The notes below the pieces were generated by a model. The model was given only the letters and a program-made list of their open reading frames with translations, did no database searches and was not told the origin of the DNA. Shown piece by piece: positions 23,776-23,793 of a DNA stretch of 23,793 bases (the first letter of the stretch is position 1; each line of letters starts with the position of its first letter). The DNA is taken from NCBI GenBank assembly GCA_003241215.1, contig QFOL01000028.1, positions 1 through 23,793 of the forward strand, in the 5' to 3' direction. This DNA is from Agrobacterium fabrum (lineage in GTDB: Bacteria > Pseudomonadota > Alphaproteobacteria > Rhizobiales > Rhizobiaceae). A program made the position numbers and the translations under genes.

Positions 23776-23793
23776 GTGATGTCGGCATACCGG

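Noticed and set aside
1..23793. Defence systems, mobile elements, CRISPR arrays or tRNA-linked integration signs.
   Set aside because: I found no repeat-spacer array, transposase, integrase, terminal inverted repeats or tRNA. Nearly all of the sequence is accounted for by metabolic genes with uniform codon character.

Overview
The window is GC-rich and densely packed. Its gene content points to an alphaproteobacterium, most likely a member of the Rhizobiaceae close to Agrobacterium/Rhizobium. That placement is inferred from the oxygen-dependent 'cob' type cobalamin genes, the CobE and DUF1636 genes and the RbsB-type sugar transporter; no marker gene is present to confirm it. I see no rRNA, tRNA, insertion sequence, phage gene or CRISPR array.

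Positions 2-17139 are a cobalamin (vitamin B12) biosynthesis locus of 15 genes: cbiD(+); cobM-cobE-cobL(-); cobK(+); DUF1636-cobW-cobN-cobG-cobH-cobI-cobJ(-); cobO-cobQ(+); cobD(-); cobC(+). They cover methylation, ring contraction and rearrangement of precorrin-2 to hydrogenobyrinate (CobI, G, J, M, CbiD/CobE, K, L, H), part of cobalt insertion (CobN, CobW), corrinoid adenosylation (CobO), amidation (CobQ) and aminopropanol arm attachment (CobD, CobC). Not in the window are cobA/sumT, cobB, cobS, cobT, cobP, cobU, cobV, bluB and cobF; CbiD probably replaces CobF. A clear cobalamin riboswitch at 12725-12919 (minus strand) leads the DUF1636-cobW-...-cobJ operon. A promoter-like sequence at 12980-13007 faces the other way and serves cobO-cobQ, which has no riboswitch.

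The locus has almost no intergenic DNA. Genes in an operon overlap by 1-25 bp or lie 1-3 bp apart, and neighbouring opposite-strand genes overlap at their 3' ends. At two places divergent genes start on the same CATG palindrome (cobL/cobK at 3527-3530 and cobD/cobC at 16092-16095). As a result cobK sits antisense between cobJ and cobL, and cobD sits antisense between cobQ and cobC, in the same geometry. This resembles two noncontiguous operons and is the most unusual architectural feature I see.

Positions 17121-23765 are a minus-strand sugar catabolic operon reading in from the right edge: periplasmic sugar-binding protein, aldo/keto reductase, lactonase, zinc dehydrogenase resembling L-galactonate 5-dehydrogenase, a mannitol-dehydrogenase-family enzyme resembling tagaturonate reductase, a mutarotase, and an L-fuconate dehydratase. 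The set fits oxidative, non-phosphorylating use of L-fucose and probably L-galactose. The two extra dehydrogenases suggest a C5-epimerising side branch (L-galactonate to D-tagaturonate to D-altronate). The operon ends in a 19-bp tail overlap with cobC.
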